DNA of 64,000 nucleotides from Phymatolithon calcareum (taxonomy: Eukaryota; Rhodophyta; Florideophyceae; Hapalidiales): positions 3,720,001 through 3,784,000 of the forward strand of contig OZ345352.1 in the NCBI GenBank assembly GCA_977006965.1, written 5' to 3'. A program made the position numbers and the translations under genes. Within the stretch, counting starts at the first letter, position 1. Each line of letters starts with the position of its first letter. Positions 22,421 through 33,496 of the stretch are shown piece by piece. The notes under the pieces were generated by a model that worked only from the letters and a program-made list of their open reading frames with translations, did not search any database and was not told the origin of the DNA.

Positions 22421-24790
22421 AATTTTTTAGGGATCATCAGCATACTTGGCCTCCTTGATCCGATGAAATATAGTGGGTCCACGGCCCTCTTGGCATTCTC
22501 TCCATACTTAAGAATTTCGCTTCTCCAGAACTATCTTGGCTGCTGGCTGCCAAATGTCAATGTCAGCTTCTCACGCATTGCAGTCCAGCTCGTAGTCGTA
22601 TCGACTTAGTTAAGAATGACATACAGTTTGTATACATTCTATGTCATCTGTCGCACGGTCAAGGATAGACGTCACTTGTCGAGAACCTAGCGAGTCATGA
22701 AGTAGCCGACCGAAGTCGATTTTTCACTGTCATAGTCAGCAGGCTGGTTAGCCGCAGATTATAGGGGTGGCGAAGAGGCTCACCTCAGTTCAGAGATTGT
22801 TCTCGGAGGGCTAACGATGGTTTGTTCATCGAGGTCCGATGCGTGAAGGACTCGGCGTTCGCATCTCCCGTCTTTAACTTGACTAGTGCTACAAGTAATG
22901 CCAATTAAGCTTCTGTTCGTTCAATTGATTGTTGGCTTTTGTGCTTGGATCACCCTAAAAGTCTCCCTTTCGCGTATTATCCTTGGGTGATACATTTGTC
23001 AGTTGACTACAGTACTTTCCTGTATTTCGCAGGGAAATACGGGAAAATTCGAAAAATATGTTTTTAAGACGTCAAAGGTCATACATCCTCGAAGACAAAA
23101 ATTTAAACAAATTTCTGACAGTTAGGCTTTCAAAAAACCTGCTTCCGACAATAGGGCATGATCCGTTACTCGATACTTCTAAACCCGACTTCTGTAGTTT
23201 CTTGAGATTCAAATCAATGTGAAGAAAAGTTGTAAAGGCAACTAAAATTCACTTTATAATAATATGAATTCTCCTTTTCGTCAAGAAACGAGGATTTGAT
23301 CGATTACACGATTTATTCCAAACGAATTGCATTTCGCTAAATATTGAGAGCACAAATAAGACGAGCATAGCCTCGAACTGTGAGCTATGTCTGAGTGTCT
23401 TTTAAGTCAGTAAGAGCCACGCAGTTACTGTCGTGAGTGAGTGAGTTATGGGGTTCGAAAGTTTTGCATGTCTGTATCTGTGTCCATGTACTGTACTGTA
23501 CCGATTATTCCGACGTTCGATCAGTTAGGGCCTGGGCAGTCTGAAGATGCAACTTCAAGTTCATATATATGAAGTTGAATGTTGCATATAGTAGTCGTAC
23601 TACGTGTCCACCTCTGTGGACATCTATTGGACGTCATCTTGAATTCGCGAGAGGAAGGAGTATTGTTGAAAAAACAATTTTCTATGCTGGGTTATACCAG
23701 AAGCCGTTACTAATTGAAAGAACAATTCTACTTCGCCAGCCACTCGTCCTTTAGGCGATTCCACCAGAAAGAAGTCAGAGATGTAGTTCCATGCATGACC
23801 TGCAAGTCCAGGTGGACGACCTGGTAATCCATTGCAGGAATTGACCTCGGATCTTCAACAGTGCTTCTATGCATCTTGAATGCAGCCATGGACACTGGCA
23901 TGCTGAGTTGCTTGCAAACATTTTCCGTTGATATTCCATTTTGAAAGCAGTCGAATGCAATAGTTGAGTAGATTGGTGTTCAAATTAGTGGCGTAGAAAT
24001 ATTATCGCAAAAAAGAAAAGGGAGCATCTGATGTCATCTTGACCTACGATGCTCGCACGTGCTCTCTTTCGCCGGCAATCCTACACTATGATATAGTACA
24101 GTACAGTAGTTGCCAGTTTGCTCCACCTCAGTCGGATCGCATTGTTGTGCACAGCATGTACGTGCATGTAAAACAATTACAGTATGCTGCACATGTACAC
24201 AAGTGCTATTCAACAAAGCAAAGCTCTTTTGATCCAGAATGTCCCGCTCCTCATGTCCAGAAAAGCTTCGAAAACTGTGGCAGAACTCTTCAGTGATAAT
24301 TACCACACTGCGGGTACCTCAAATACTGTACAGTATGTCTTCATCAAACATCTCGCGTCGAAAACAATGTATCACGTCTGGGAGCCGCGTTGTCAACGCT
24401 GGCACCAAGCTGTAGAGCATACGTAGCCCCATACAGCTGTATTACAACAACCATCGTTCCGTAGGTTACTATGTGATTGGTCAATTTCTATCATTTAGGA
24501 GATCACACTCGTCACATCACGTATGATAGGCCTAGCCCAACTACTGTAGGTTTGTGCGCTGTACAACGATGTGAACCTCAGGGGCCAGCATGCACACAAA
24601 GAAAACGAAGCCAAAATACGTAATACAGTGCGTCTACATTCCGGGCTCACCAGCGCCTACTTTAGGCATCATCGAGTCAACTGCACCGCTCTCAGCAAAC
24701 TGTAGTACAGTAGTGCTCCCCTCCTGCTCAAAGACCGGACTCTAACCTTTCCGCGGGGACCATCGCCCATATCTATCCACTGCAACATTC
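22421..24790. other. intergenic, no gene recognised
   Basis: No domain-bearing frame is visible. The stretch from about 23.48 kb on is unusually rich in TACTGTA/TACAGTA words, for example TGTACTGTACTGTACC at about 23493 and TAGTACAGTACAGTAG at about 24095. Confidence 0.4.
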
Positions 24791-24823
24791 GACATTCTTG
24801 TCTTGTCAACCGACACAACCGTC

Positions 24824-26338
24824 ATGTCCTGCACTGCAACAACGGTATCGCCATCCATGGCCGATTCCTCCTCTTCCTCCAAACCCTCAGTACCAACTCA
24901 TGCAACCCCTAATTCCGTCCCAGTCACCAAACCGTCTGCAAATGGCGTGAAAGCATCGCCATCCCCGTCGCACACCCCCACACAACCACCACTCACCCTT
25001 GAGACCGCCTGCGGACTAGATCTCTGTCCGCAATGGATAGCTGATGCTTTGAAAATGCTACCAGAATGCGTCCCCCGTCTAGAAGTCACGGGTGCCTCCC
25101 GCGACCTATACGACAAGTTACTGGAATACTTTGCAATGCGTGCCGTGGACATCAAGGAACCGTTACCAGATCTTTCTGAATTGGTGCATGAAGACCCCAA
25201 CTCCAACAAACGTCAAGTACCCGGTAGTCTGCAGTCCCTCTGGGCATCTCCATCCGCCGGTTACATTCAGGACGATGAGAAGGAGGAGCCGCCCGTCCCT
25301 TGCTTCCGTCTGGGACTTGGGTTTGCGCAAACAAGTCTCGCAGGTGAAGTGGTTTACATTGTCCATCTCTCAAAGGGAAAACCTATGGAGGTCAGCTGTG
25401 AGGCTGCGACCTATCGTGCCATCCATCTCTTTGCTGCCAAATCCGACACACTGACCGAATTGTGTGAGGTCGCTCTAGCATGGGCGTACGATCGGAAGAA
25501 GCGTCGAGTGGAGCCTGTTGCAGGACGGTATGTACTCTACTCACTTGTGGTAACATCCGCAGATGTGTATTGGGATGAGCAGGGTTACCGACCTGCGCGC
25601 GCACTCAGCAGTGTGATTTTACCGGACGGACAGTTGAATTCCATTTTGGAAGATTTCCGTGATTTTGCAGACGCGAGAGAATGGTATTTATCGCACGGAT
25701 TACCATACCGAAGAAGTTATCTCTTCCACGGACCGCCCGGAGTGGGGAAGACGAGTACGATAAGAGCACTTGCCGGTGAACTAGAGCTTAATGCCTGCTT
25801 TTTATCACTCGGCGATCGTCTAATAGGTAACAAAGAGTTGCAGGATGCACTCCGTTGTATTCCGAAACGATCCATTCTGGTCATTGAGGATATTGATGCG
25901 TTGTTCAACGATGCACGCAAAAGTGATAATCCGTCACCGCTAACGTTTTCCGGACTGTTGAACGCGCTTGATGGACTGGTGTCTGCGGATGGAATTCTAA
26001 CTGTCATGACCACAAATCATCTGGAGAGACTTGACCCGGCTTTGGTGCGTGCGGGACGTGTGGATCGCAGATTCGAGTTTAAGACGCCGACGCATGAGCA
26101 GATTCGAGGGCTGTTTCTTAGCTTTTATCCGGATGCTGGGAAGAAATTGTCGAAAGAATTTGCTGATCGGGTGTTTGAACGACCGGAGAGGGATGCGCGA
26201 AGCATTGCTACTCTGCAGGAACATTTCATTTTTACAAGGAAGAAGGGGGCGAGGGAAAGTGTGGACGCGTTGCCGATATTCTTCAAGGAGTTTTATCCGA
26301 ACGGTGCAAACGATATCGGGAATGCGATTTATGTTTGA
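24824..26338 (+). CDS. BCS1-like AAA-ATPase C, intronless
   Basis: A single open frame of 504 residues starts at ATG 24824; the codon 21 nt upstream is TTG and is not used. A Ser/Pro/Thr-rich leader of about 60 residues precedes the shared domain CGLDLCPQWIADALKMLP. The AAA core follows: WYLSHGLPYRRSYLFHGPPG, Walker A GPPGVGKT (303-310), Walker B VIEDID (353-358), MTTNHLERLDPALVRAGR and a C-terminus ending NAIYV. It aligns end to end with the spliced genes A, B and D but has no intron at any of their intron positions, so it may be a retrocopy or an intron-loss paralogue. No frame damage is visible. Function and location are uncertain, as for A and B. Confidence 0.93.
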   Translation: MSCTATTVSPSMADSSSSSKPSVPTHATPNSVPVTKPSANGVKASPSPSHTPTQPPLTLETACGLDLCPQWIADALKMLPECVPRLEVTGASRDLYDKLLEYFAMRAVDIKEPLPDLSELVHEDPNSNKRQVPGSLQSLWASPSAGYIQDDEKEEPPVPCFRLGLGFAQTSLAGEVVYIVHLSKGKPMEVSCEAATYRAIHLFAAKSDTLTELCEVALAWAYDRKKRRVEPVAGRYVLYSLVVTSADVYWDEQGYRPARALSSVILPDGQLNSILEDFRDFADAREWYLSHGLPYRRSYLFHGPPGVGKTSTIRALAGELELNACFLSLGDRLIGNKELQDALRCIPKRSILVIEDIDALFNDARKSDNPSPLTFSGLLNALDGLVSADGILTVMTTNHLERLDPALVRAGRVDRRFEFKTPTHEQIRGLFLSFYPDAGKKLSKEFADRVFERPERDARSIATLQEHFIFTRKKGARESVDALPIFFKEFYPNGANDIGNAIYV

Positions 26339-27300
26339 GCGGCGTTGAGTGGGTGTCTACTTTGTTTGGAGCGATGGGGCAAATGTCTGCTTATTGTGCA
26401 CATCTGTTCCTTTGTGCGATGAGTTGTACTGTACGGTATCATAGTGGATGTGGTGTGCAATTGTACAAGTATATTACTTTCAGGATGAAAAGAGCGAGCC
26501 ATTTTGAATAGGAGCATTACGGCAGTAGCAGTGATACAGTAATAGGAAAGATATGAAGATTGTAAACGGTTACTGTCTGTCACTTTTCGCAGTCGCATTG
26601 GTCAAGGTACTGTACTACACTGTAGTTGCTTTTTCTTCTGTCGCGTATGAATGAAATGAATCTGAGTTGAACTTAAAATGGAGCCAGCCCCTTGTCTGAG
26701 ACGCACCGCAATGTAAATGAGCCCGCCCGCCCGAAGCAGAGGTATGTTATCGCCGCGGCGACATTGGAACGGTCATTCAGAAACAACTCGTCAGCGCTAA
26801 ATTAAATAAGGATCGATCGATGTCCGTGCGATGCCGGTATATCGAGTGTCGTACACCGTGCTCTTCCTCTTCTCCTCCTGATTCAGAGAAAATAGTCTCA
26901 GTCCAGCAAATTTTGGACCGTGATACGTCATCTAAATGCCGAAGTGGATCAATCAACTGCACCGCCAGATACGTGTGGCATGCATACTGTAGCACTAAAT
27001 ACCATCCACTCCTTTTTCAATACAGTACTGTACTGTACTGCACCATCAGAGGTGGCCTGTTGATTTGATACAGAAGAGAGCTTCGCCGCTCTAAGGACAC
27101 CGATCGGGCTTGGGGAGATTCTCATGATGAGGGAACGATCGTTCCGACTCGACTTTTTATCTTTTTCAAATTCAATTGGGTGTAAGGCCCAATAGAAATC
27201 CGCTATAACAAAAATCAACATCTTTTTGACATTCCGGAAGAAATTTCTTCTTCCCAGTCGTCGTCGGATCATTCACAGAACGCAGAAGTCCACTTCTACT
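26339..27300. other. intergenic, no gene recognised
   Basis: This is the 3' flank of gene C. It is again rich in TACTGTA words (GTACTGTACTAC at about 26607, AGTACTGTACTGTACTGC at about 27025). Confidence 0.4.
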
Positions 27301-27306
27301 GTATCA

Positions 27307-27342
27307 ATGACGCCGATGCCACGCCCACTCTCTTCACAATGA
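27307..27342 (+). promoter_or_regulatory. upstream ORF overlapping the next start codon
   Basis: An 11-codon frame starts at ATG 27307 and ends at TGA 27340-27342. Its stop overlaps the ATG (27339) of the downstream gene as ATGA. If the transcript starts upstream of 27307, translation of the main frame would need leaky scanning or reinitiation. Confidence 0.35.
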
Positions 27343-28019
27343 ACTCGTCCTTCGTGACCTCAAAACGCGCCCGTGCCGCAGTCGCCGCCTTTCTGCACAC
27401 CGGCTCCCCGTCAGCATCCTCCGATTCGGAAACCGAATCCGCGACCGCACGTCCAAATCGTCTCGGTCTCGGCGCGAAATTCGTCCCGCAGCCCGAGTCC
27501 GCCCAGCGCGCACAAGCCCGTCTAGAACGCTCTCTCCGCACGCAGCGCGAGCATGCCGCGGCCACCGCGGACGGCACCACCCGCATCGACAGCGATTCCG
27601 ACGACGCAGAGTCGCGCACGCGCGTCATCGGCGCTCGCCGGAAACCCGCGCGCAAGCCGCGCGCGCACGCTGTGGAAGCTCCCGTGTCGAACGTGCAGCC
27701 GGTGACAGAACCGGCTGCCCTGCGCGTCGCAACGGAACCTGCATCGCTGCATGACGCCGCTGCACCGCCGGATGCGGACGTGGCCGCGGCGTCAATTCCC
27801 GCCGCAGACGCACGGCCGCCGGGCGAGGTGCGGAAGGTGCCCGGTGTCACGGGCGGGGTGCGGAGGAAGCGGACGCGGACAAGAAGCAGACAGAGGAATT
27901 TACGACGCGATAAGAGGCCCGCGCACTTGAGACCGAAGCATCTGAACGAACAGACGTTGCGGAGAGGGCGCGTGCGCGCGCAAGGGTGGATGGGCGGGGA
28001 CAATGCTGCGCCACAGTGA
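27339..28019 (+). CDS. basic Arg/Ala-rich protein of unknown function
   Basis: The frame encodes 226 residues in strikingly GC-rich sequence compared with its flanks. The middle is Ala/Pro-rich and probably disordered. The C-terminus (about 175-220) is strongly basic, with RRKRTRTRSRQRNLRRDKRP followed by HLRPKHLNEQTLRRGR, a pattern that looks conserved and suits a nuclear or nucleolar RNA-associated protein. I do not recognise the family with certainty. The opposite strand is also open (28057-27296) because of the GC bias. The plus frame is preferred for its acidic/basic patterning and ATG. Confidence 0.6.
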   Translation: MNSSFVTSKRARAAVAAFLHTGSPSASSDSETESATARPNRLGLGAKFVPQPESAQRAQARLERSLRTQREHAAATADGTTRIDSDSDDAESRTRVIGARRKPARKPRAHAVEAPVSNVQPVTEPAALRVATEPASLHDAAAPPDADVAAASIPAADARPPGEVRKVPGVTGGVRRKRTRTRSRQRNLRRDKRPAHLRPKHLNEQTLRRGRVRAQGWMGGDNAAPQ

Positions 28020-28620
28020 GTGCGCGAGAAGGGCATGTACTCGGGGTGCACGAGCATTCAGCTGGGCGACCGCGGAGGCGTTGATATCTGTACTAACGGA
28101 ATGGTCACGCGATTGTTGATGTTGGCCAATTGTCCCGGAATCAAGCGTTGATGGAGGTATTGGTGTGGTTTGCGGACCAGTGTTTTGCTAATGTGAGGAA
28201 GTGCAGTTGAATTCTCTTGCGTGCTTGGCGAAGAGGAGGCGGTGTGGGCGGAGGCGCATGGGTCGGTGTTTGAGTGTTTAAAAGGTGTAGTTGTACCCTG
28301 CGGCAGTTTTGCTAGGGCGGGATGCTTGTTCGCAGCGGTAGCTGTTCTGATGCGGTATGCATGCTGGTCAAAGACAGTGTGAAGCAATACAATCAACGCC
28401 CCTGACGGGAGCGGTGGGCAGGTTTTGAAAGAGTTCAATTTCTACTATCACTACTAGATTTAGATTCCGTTAGCATCAAAAGTATACAGAACTGGGATTC
28501 AAAAGCAATTACAATTTCAGACTAAACGACTGACTACATGAGCAAGCAACCCTCTCGCACATGACGCCAAATTGACAGAATCGCTGATACCTGACAAAAC
28601 GCCAAGATGAGCGAGCGCAA
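28020..28620. other. 3' flank between convergent genes
   Basis: This lies between the plus-strand basic protein gene and the 3' end of minus-strand gene D. A 126-codon minus frame at 28058-28438 has no recognisable features and is probably chance. Confidence 0.4.
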
Positions 28621-28623
28621 GAA

Positions 28624-30682
28624 TTACATTGCGTACGTAGGCGGCATGTCGTTCTTGCTGTGCGGGTAAAACTCCTCAAAGAATTTTTCGATGCAAGCCA
28701 CACTTTCCTCTGCGTTCTTCTTCCTCGTGTGTATAAAGTGCTCCTGCAACGTGGCAATAGAGCGCGCTTCCTTCTCCGGCCGAGAAAACACAGCATCGGC
28801 AAACTTTTTCGCCAATTTCGGATCTGCATTCGGATAGAAGCTGAGAAAGTAGTTTTTGATCTGCTCGCGGTCCGGTGCCTTGAATTCAAATCGCCGATCC
28901 ACTCGTCCTGCACGGGTGAGAGCTGGGTCTAGTCTATCCGGGTGGTTGGTCGTCATGATGGTGAGAACGCCATTTGCAGACACAAGACCGTCGAGGGCAT
29001 TCAGAAGACCGGAGAAAGTGACAAATGAGTTGCTCTGTGCACGGCGATGCTCATTGAAAAGGACGTCGATATCCTCCAAGACAAGCATTGAAGGACGAGG
29101 GACTCCCAAAATTGCATCATTTAAGGTCTGTTGCACGTGGATTCGAAAAACGGAAACGTTAGAAAATGTCCACATAAAAAATGAAAAACTCAAACACTGT
29201 GTGTGGCAAGTACCTTATTCTGAAAATGGTTGTCGCTTAGGCTCAAGAAACACGCCGTGAGTTTAAGCTCACCAGCGAGAGCGCGGATGGTGCTCGTTTT
29301 GCCAACACCCGGCGGTCCATAAAAGAGGTAGCTGCGACGATGCGGCAAACCGTGACCTACGACATGAACAATAATAAACAACAGTTAGTCAGAGCATACC
29401 ACCACTCATCATTATAAAAAGTAGAGTTGGGAAAAACATACTCATATACCTAAACAACACACACAAAGCACAAAAAACCCGACATGTTAGCAAAAGTCGA
29501 GTGACGCGCAGCGCACTACACAGCAACAATTAAAATTCCAACTCACCAGTCCTTAGTACCCTTCGCTCGAAACTCCTTAAAATCCGCAATGATAGCATCA
29601 AGCTGTCCCTCACGCAGCACAATACTATTCAGCGACCGACTCTGTTTCTGCCCAACATTTCTCCATATACCCTTCCCACTCGGCAGCACATCCAGAAGAT
29701 GCAGTATATACTTCCCAGTTGCCTGCGGGTCTGCCTTGTAGCGACGAAAATGCCAGCGTTTAGCATGACGGCAAAACGACTTGATAGTATCCGGACAGTT
29801 TGCATACAGACGCAAAGCGCGATACCCACCGGGGCGACCGCGAGTGACGTGCGCGGCAATGATTTTAGATCCGCGATATTTGGTATGCGAAAAACCAATG
29901 CCGAAACTGAACGACGGCGCTGTGGGGTCCCTCTGTCCTGCGCCGGGGGCGCGGACAGAGTGGCGACGATGCACGATGCGAACGGTGCCACTAAGCGTCG
30001 TCAGCAGACCGGGTCCTTCGCGGGTGTTCAAACGACTCTGCTTTGCGAGAGACTCCTGCTCGGAGGGGGATAGATCAACCAGGTCATCCTCGGGTACTGA
30101 GGAGGATGCCGAGTCTGAGTCGTATCCATTCACGGCATCTATCACAGTCGTGGACTCGATTTCGTTGTCGCTGATGCCGGCCGTGGCAGTGGTAACGGGC
30201 TCTGGAGAATCTTCCATTTTATCATCTTTCTTCTCCGTTTTCTCTTCCGTCTTACCGTCCGCTTTCCCGTCCGTCTTCTCGTCCGTCTTCGAGTTTACCT
30301 TGTCATCGGAATTTGATTGATCGTCGGTCTTGCTGTCCGGCTTCCTTTTCGGCTTAGGTGGGAGATCGGGCACTTCCTGGTCAATATCGACGGCATAATG
30401 GTAAAGATAATCCACAAGGACGGCGTAGAGGACCTCGGGACCACATTTATTGGCGCGACGGACTTCAAGATGCGGAACTTTGTCCTGTGGAAGTTCGAGA
30501 CGGTCTGCAATCCACTGGGGACACACCTCTCCACCGGCCCAGTTCAGCTCGACTCTGTGATCAACGTCAACGAAGTCATCCATGTAGGCGGTCTTCCCTA
30601 GGAGCAATCGTTTTCCGTCCGGGATAAGGGACTCATCCCGTGGACGCTTCACGCCAACACTGTTGGGTTTTAACGCAGCCAT
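28624..30682 (-). CDS. BCS1-like AAA-ATPase D, four exons including an 8-nt micro-exon
   Basis: The predicted exons are 30682-29547, 29449-29442, 29356-29214 and 29127-28624, all with GT..AG borders, giving 596 residues in frame. The codon at 30718 is GTG, so the start is taken at ATG 30682. The N-terminus has the shared motif [12 protein letters not shown]. An insert rich in Lys/Asp/Thr (about residues 120-165) and a Ser/Asp-rich stretch follow. The AAA core has [16 protein letters not shown], Walker A GPPGVGKT (395-402), Walker B VLEDID (445-450) and [18 protein letters not shown]. The WYMSHGLP junction is rebuilt only if the micro-exon is used. One intron matches gene A/B intron 1, while the last intron (after NK) is at a different place. 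Role unknown. Confidence 0.88.
29442..29449 (-). other. predicted 8-nt micro-exon of gene D
   Basis: On the minus strand, ..TTTAG precedes GTATATGA, which is followed by the donor GTATGT. Joining exon 1 (ending GAC TG) to this block and then to exon 3 (starting GT CAC) restores W-Y-M-S-H. This matches W-Y-L-S-H in the intronless paralogue C. Direct joining of exon 1 to exon 3 would break the frame. Confidence 0.8.
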
Positions 30683-31230
30683 GATGGCTAGGCTGAAAGG
30701 AATGTATAGGTCTGTCACCCCCAGACGAGGGTTGCTCCCTTCGTTGAGATGGCGGAGGTGGTGGGCAGGGTCGGTCAGGACAGTCCGGGGTGAAGAGGCT
30801 GGTTTTATACCCTTCTAGGTGTCGGTTTGCCACAGCAACACGGTGCTGGAGGAAAGACTGTGAGATGACCGTACACTTTTTGATCCAAACTAATTCATGA
30901 TGCAAATTAGTTTAAACAATATTTTTTCGACGTTCAACCGCTACACGTGCACGTCTCTTCTGTTTTCACGAAAATAGGATTCAGGTCCGAGATCACACAA
31001 CATGATTGATGTTCTTGATGAAATTTGATGCATCAATGCTGCTCGAACAGTGGAATCGATATTCTGCTACCGAAACAGATTAATTACAGTACGATACGGT
31101 GGACAAATTCACGGACAGGTGGTAAAATTTATCAATTTACAGTCAGGGCCGACATAGGCCCTGGTCCGTGAGGGGATATGACAGGTTGAATTGCGCATCG
31201 CCCAAACAAATAAATTTTATGCATAAGATT
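30683..31230. other. 5' flank of gene D
   Basis: No coding frame of note. It becomes AT-rich after about 30900. Confidence 0.4.
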
Positions 31231-31234
31231 TTTT

Positions 31235-32800
31235 AGTTAAAAAAATTAACTAAAAAACTTATAAAGTGTCCCACAGTCATACAAATCTACGGTCAAGGCC
31301 TCCTCAGGCGCTACCCACAATAGGGTATATTCTCTAAAGTTGGTCTTCTGCCGGAGCCCCGCCTGGACTCGCTTTTTTGAGACCTCTTACCAAAACTTTC
31401 CAAAGCGTCCCTTCTTCTTTCAGTGTAGGCCTTCTTCATTCTGCATACAGTAGAAGAACAAAATGTCGCCTAATGCTTTTTCCGCTATCGCTCTGTCTTC
31501 TAGACGGAATCCAGACAAAACATCTTGGCGCTAGGAAAGTTGCCCCAAGCGTCAGCAGATGCGTTGGTAATTTTTAAATCAAAATCTACCTTTCTTCTTC
31601 GTCATCTTCTTTGAATTCATAGACGGACAAGTTGCGCTCCAGAGTCTCCATGTGCTGTCCAACTTTGTTTCCGAATTTATCCCCCATCAGTGTTGTAGAC
31701 ACTTGCGGAAATCTTCCAAAGGCCTACTGAACCAGTTGCCTGTGTTTCATTTTTGGAAATTTTCATTTACTTGTCTTTTCCCGTAATGGGACTAACAGTG
31801 ATACGAGGACCTAAGTCTCTTCCATTCTATTCAATAGTTAGCTCGTTTGATTGCAGTTTTCACGTCTCGTTCAGCTAAGTCACCAAATATTGGTTCTGGC
31901 GTTCGTTTGACACATTGTAGCAGCATCTGGCGGACTAGGCGGCGCTCGCCCACACTAGGAATGTTAAGTATTGCCGAGAGTTTTCTTGTCTTGTCGTATA
32001 GTATTTTCCTCCCTCTTCCTTTTCGATTCAAAGCACTCTCCTTCTTTTGTCAGGAATGTTGATCGAAGTGCTTCGGCAGACTGGTTCGTTACTACGTGCT
32101 TCATCGCTTCATCAACCCCTCGTCTGCACCGGACCTGGTTGCAAAGCTACATAAATTCGGACGTTTCTCTGGTATCCATTGCTGCGATGTCATTACTTGA
32201 AACGTGAAGCTCTTCGGCGTTTCTTCTTTCGTGTGGCCCCTCTAGGTACTTTCCTCTTTCGTCTTGGTCTTCAACATCTTGAAAGCTAATATTCCCGTCG
32301 TTGATTAGCAGCTTGGATTCGACATATGAGACGGAGTCTATTCGTCCTTCCTCTTGCCAGTGGCCCAAAGACTTGTCTGAAAACGTATGTTCAACTTGCT
32401 TGACGGCGTTCTGAACAACTTCTGTCCACAGTGTTAGGTTAGGTGCGTATGAACCGCAACGTGGCAGGATTAATGCCTTGTATACCTAGATGTACATTAC
32501 GTATGCCAACTCCCTTCTTGAATACCCCAAGTGCGCGGAGCTCGAATAGAGTGGTCTTTGCCTTCTTAAGGCGCTGTAGCATTTCCGTCCTTGCAACTCT
32601 CTCAGGTTCCGAGAATACTCCCTGGTAGGTGACTTTCGGGACATGTGCGAGGTCCTACAGGATTTGATTGGAGTAGCTGTGTACAATGTTCGTTTAGGCC
32701 GTAGACTAGGTTGTGCTGGTGCACTAAAAAACGTTTTGGGTGAAGCCGAAGAATCAGGTCCTCAGTTGTTATCTTGCGGTTTGGGCACGCCAAATCATTT
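31235..32800 (-). pseudogene. heavily decayed non-LTR retrotransposon
   Basis: Minus-strand frames in order include RT-thumb-like debris (32.8-32.15 kb, with a block resembling 7278-7661), then VRQMLLQCVKRTPEPIFGDL (32.0-31.85 kb), and then the FGNKVGQHMETLERNL segment (31.7-31.6 kb). The 3' end at 31261-31310 carries CTGAGGAGGCCTTGACCGTA, the shared LINE tail motif. Numerous stops and frameshifts are present. A small block at 31.53-31.58 kb is also similar, in inverse orientation, to 37.35-37.41 kb. Confidence 0.6.
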
Positions 32801-33150
32801 CACCTCCACAAACGGGATCTCGCACTAGAAATAGTTTCACTTTGTCCCATCATGTTTATGATTGATAATCTGCGCTACGTCCACGGAAGCACTGTTCGAC
32901 TCGAACAGTTCGAGCCACAGGATAGCGTCTTGGAACAGTTTTTTGAAAGCCGATGACTTTGAGAGTTCCAGGAGGTTTTATCTGGAAACCCGGAGTAAAG
33001 AAGAAGAAATTAGTTTTTTTGGAAACCCGGAAAGAGGGAGTAAAAGTAATTTGTGCAACTGAAGAGTATTACTAAAATGAAAATGTCCACACAGAGAAAC
33101 GTCGATTGTGCATTGAGCCGTGGGTTCCGCACGTGACCGTGGCAGAAGAG
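32801..33150. other. no gene recognised
   Basis: Sequence upstream of the histidine kinase gene, without recognisable features before the hairpin at 33151. Confidence 0.35.
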
Positions 33151-33191
33151 GCTGGATTCGATACTCAACAATGTTGAGCATCGAATCCAGC
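33151..33191. repeat. short-loop inverted repeat
   Basis: The arms GCTGGATTCGATACTCAACA and TGTTGAGCATCGAATCCAGC are complementary except at one position and are separated by a single base. It lies about 0.3 kb upstream of the histidine kinase start. Confidence 0.75.
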
Positions 33192-33496
33192 TTGTTTAAC
33201 TAGTAGCTGTTTTTTTGAAAAATAAATCGTGCAACCCATGGGTTCCGTGCAAATTGATAGCAGAGGTTTACTTTGGGATAACAGCGGGAAATTCAAGCAC
33301 AGAATTATATTGGGTCCTGCTAAAACGCGTTTTACGCGTGATTTCATTGGTGATATTTTGTTCTGATTTGGTTTTTCGAAAATCTCAGGTGTGGCATAAA
33401 AAGTTTTTAAAAATATTCGATCGAACGAAGATCAATGAGACAATCAGCTGGATCTGTTATGGCTGCCACTCCTGTCTTCACCTTCCTCGACAGTAT

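Noticed and set aside
24803-24823. Upstream start of AAA gene C
   Set aside because: The codon at 24803 is TTG. The first ATG in frame is 24824.
27296-28057. 253-codon minus-strand frame opposite the GC-rich gene
   Set aside because: It is open because of high GC on the opposite strand. It lacks a supported start context and domain, and the plus frame has the conserved-looking basic tail.
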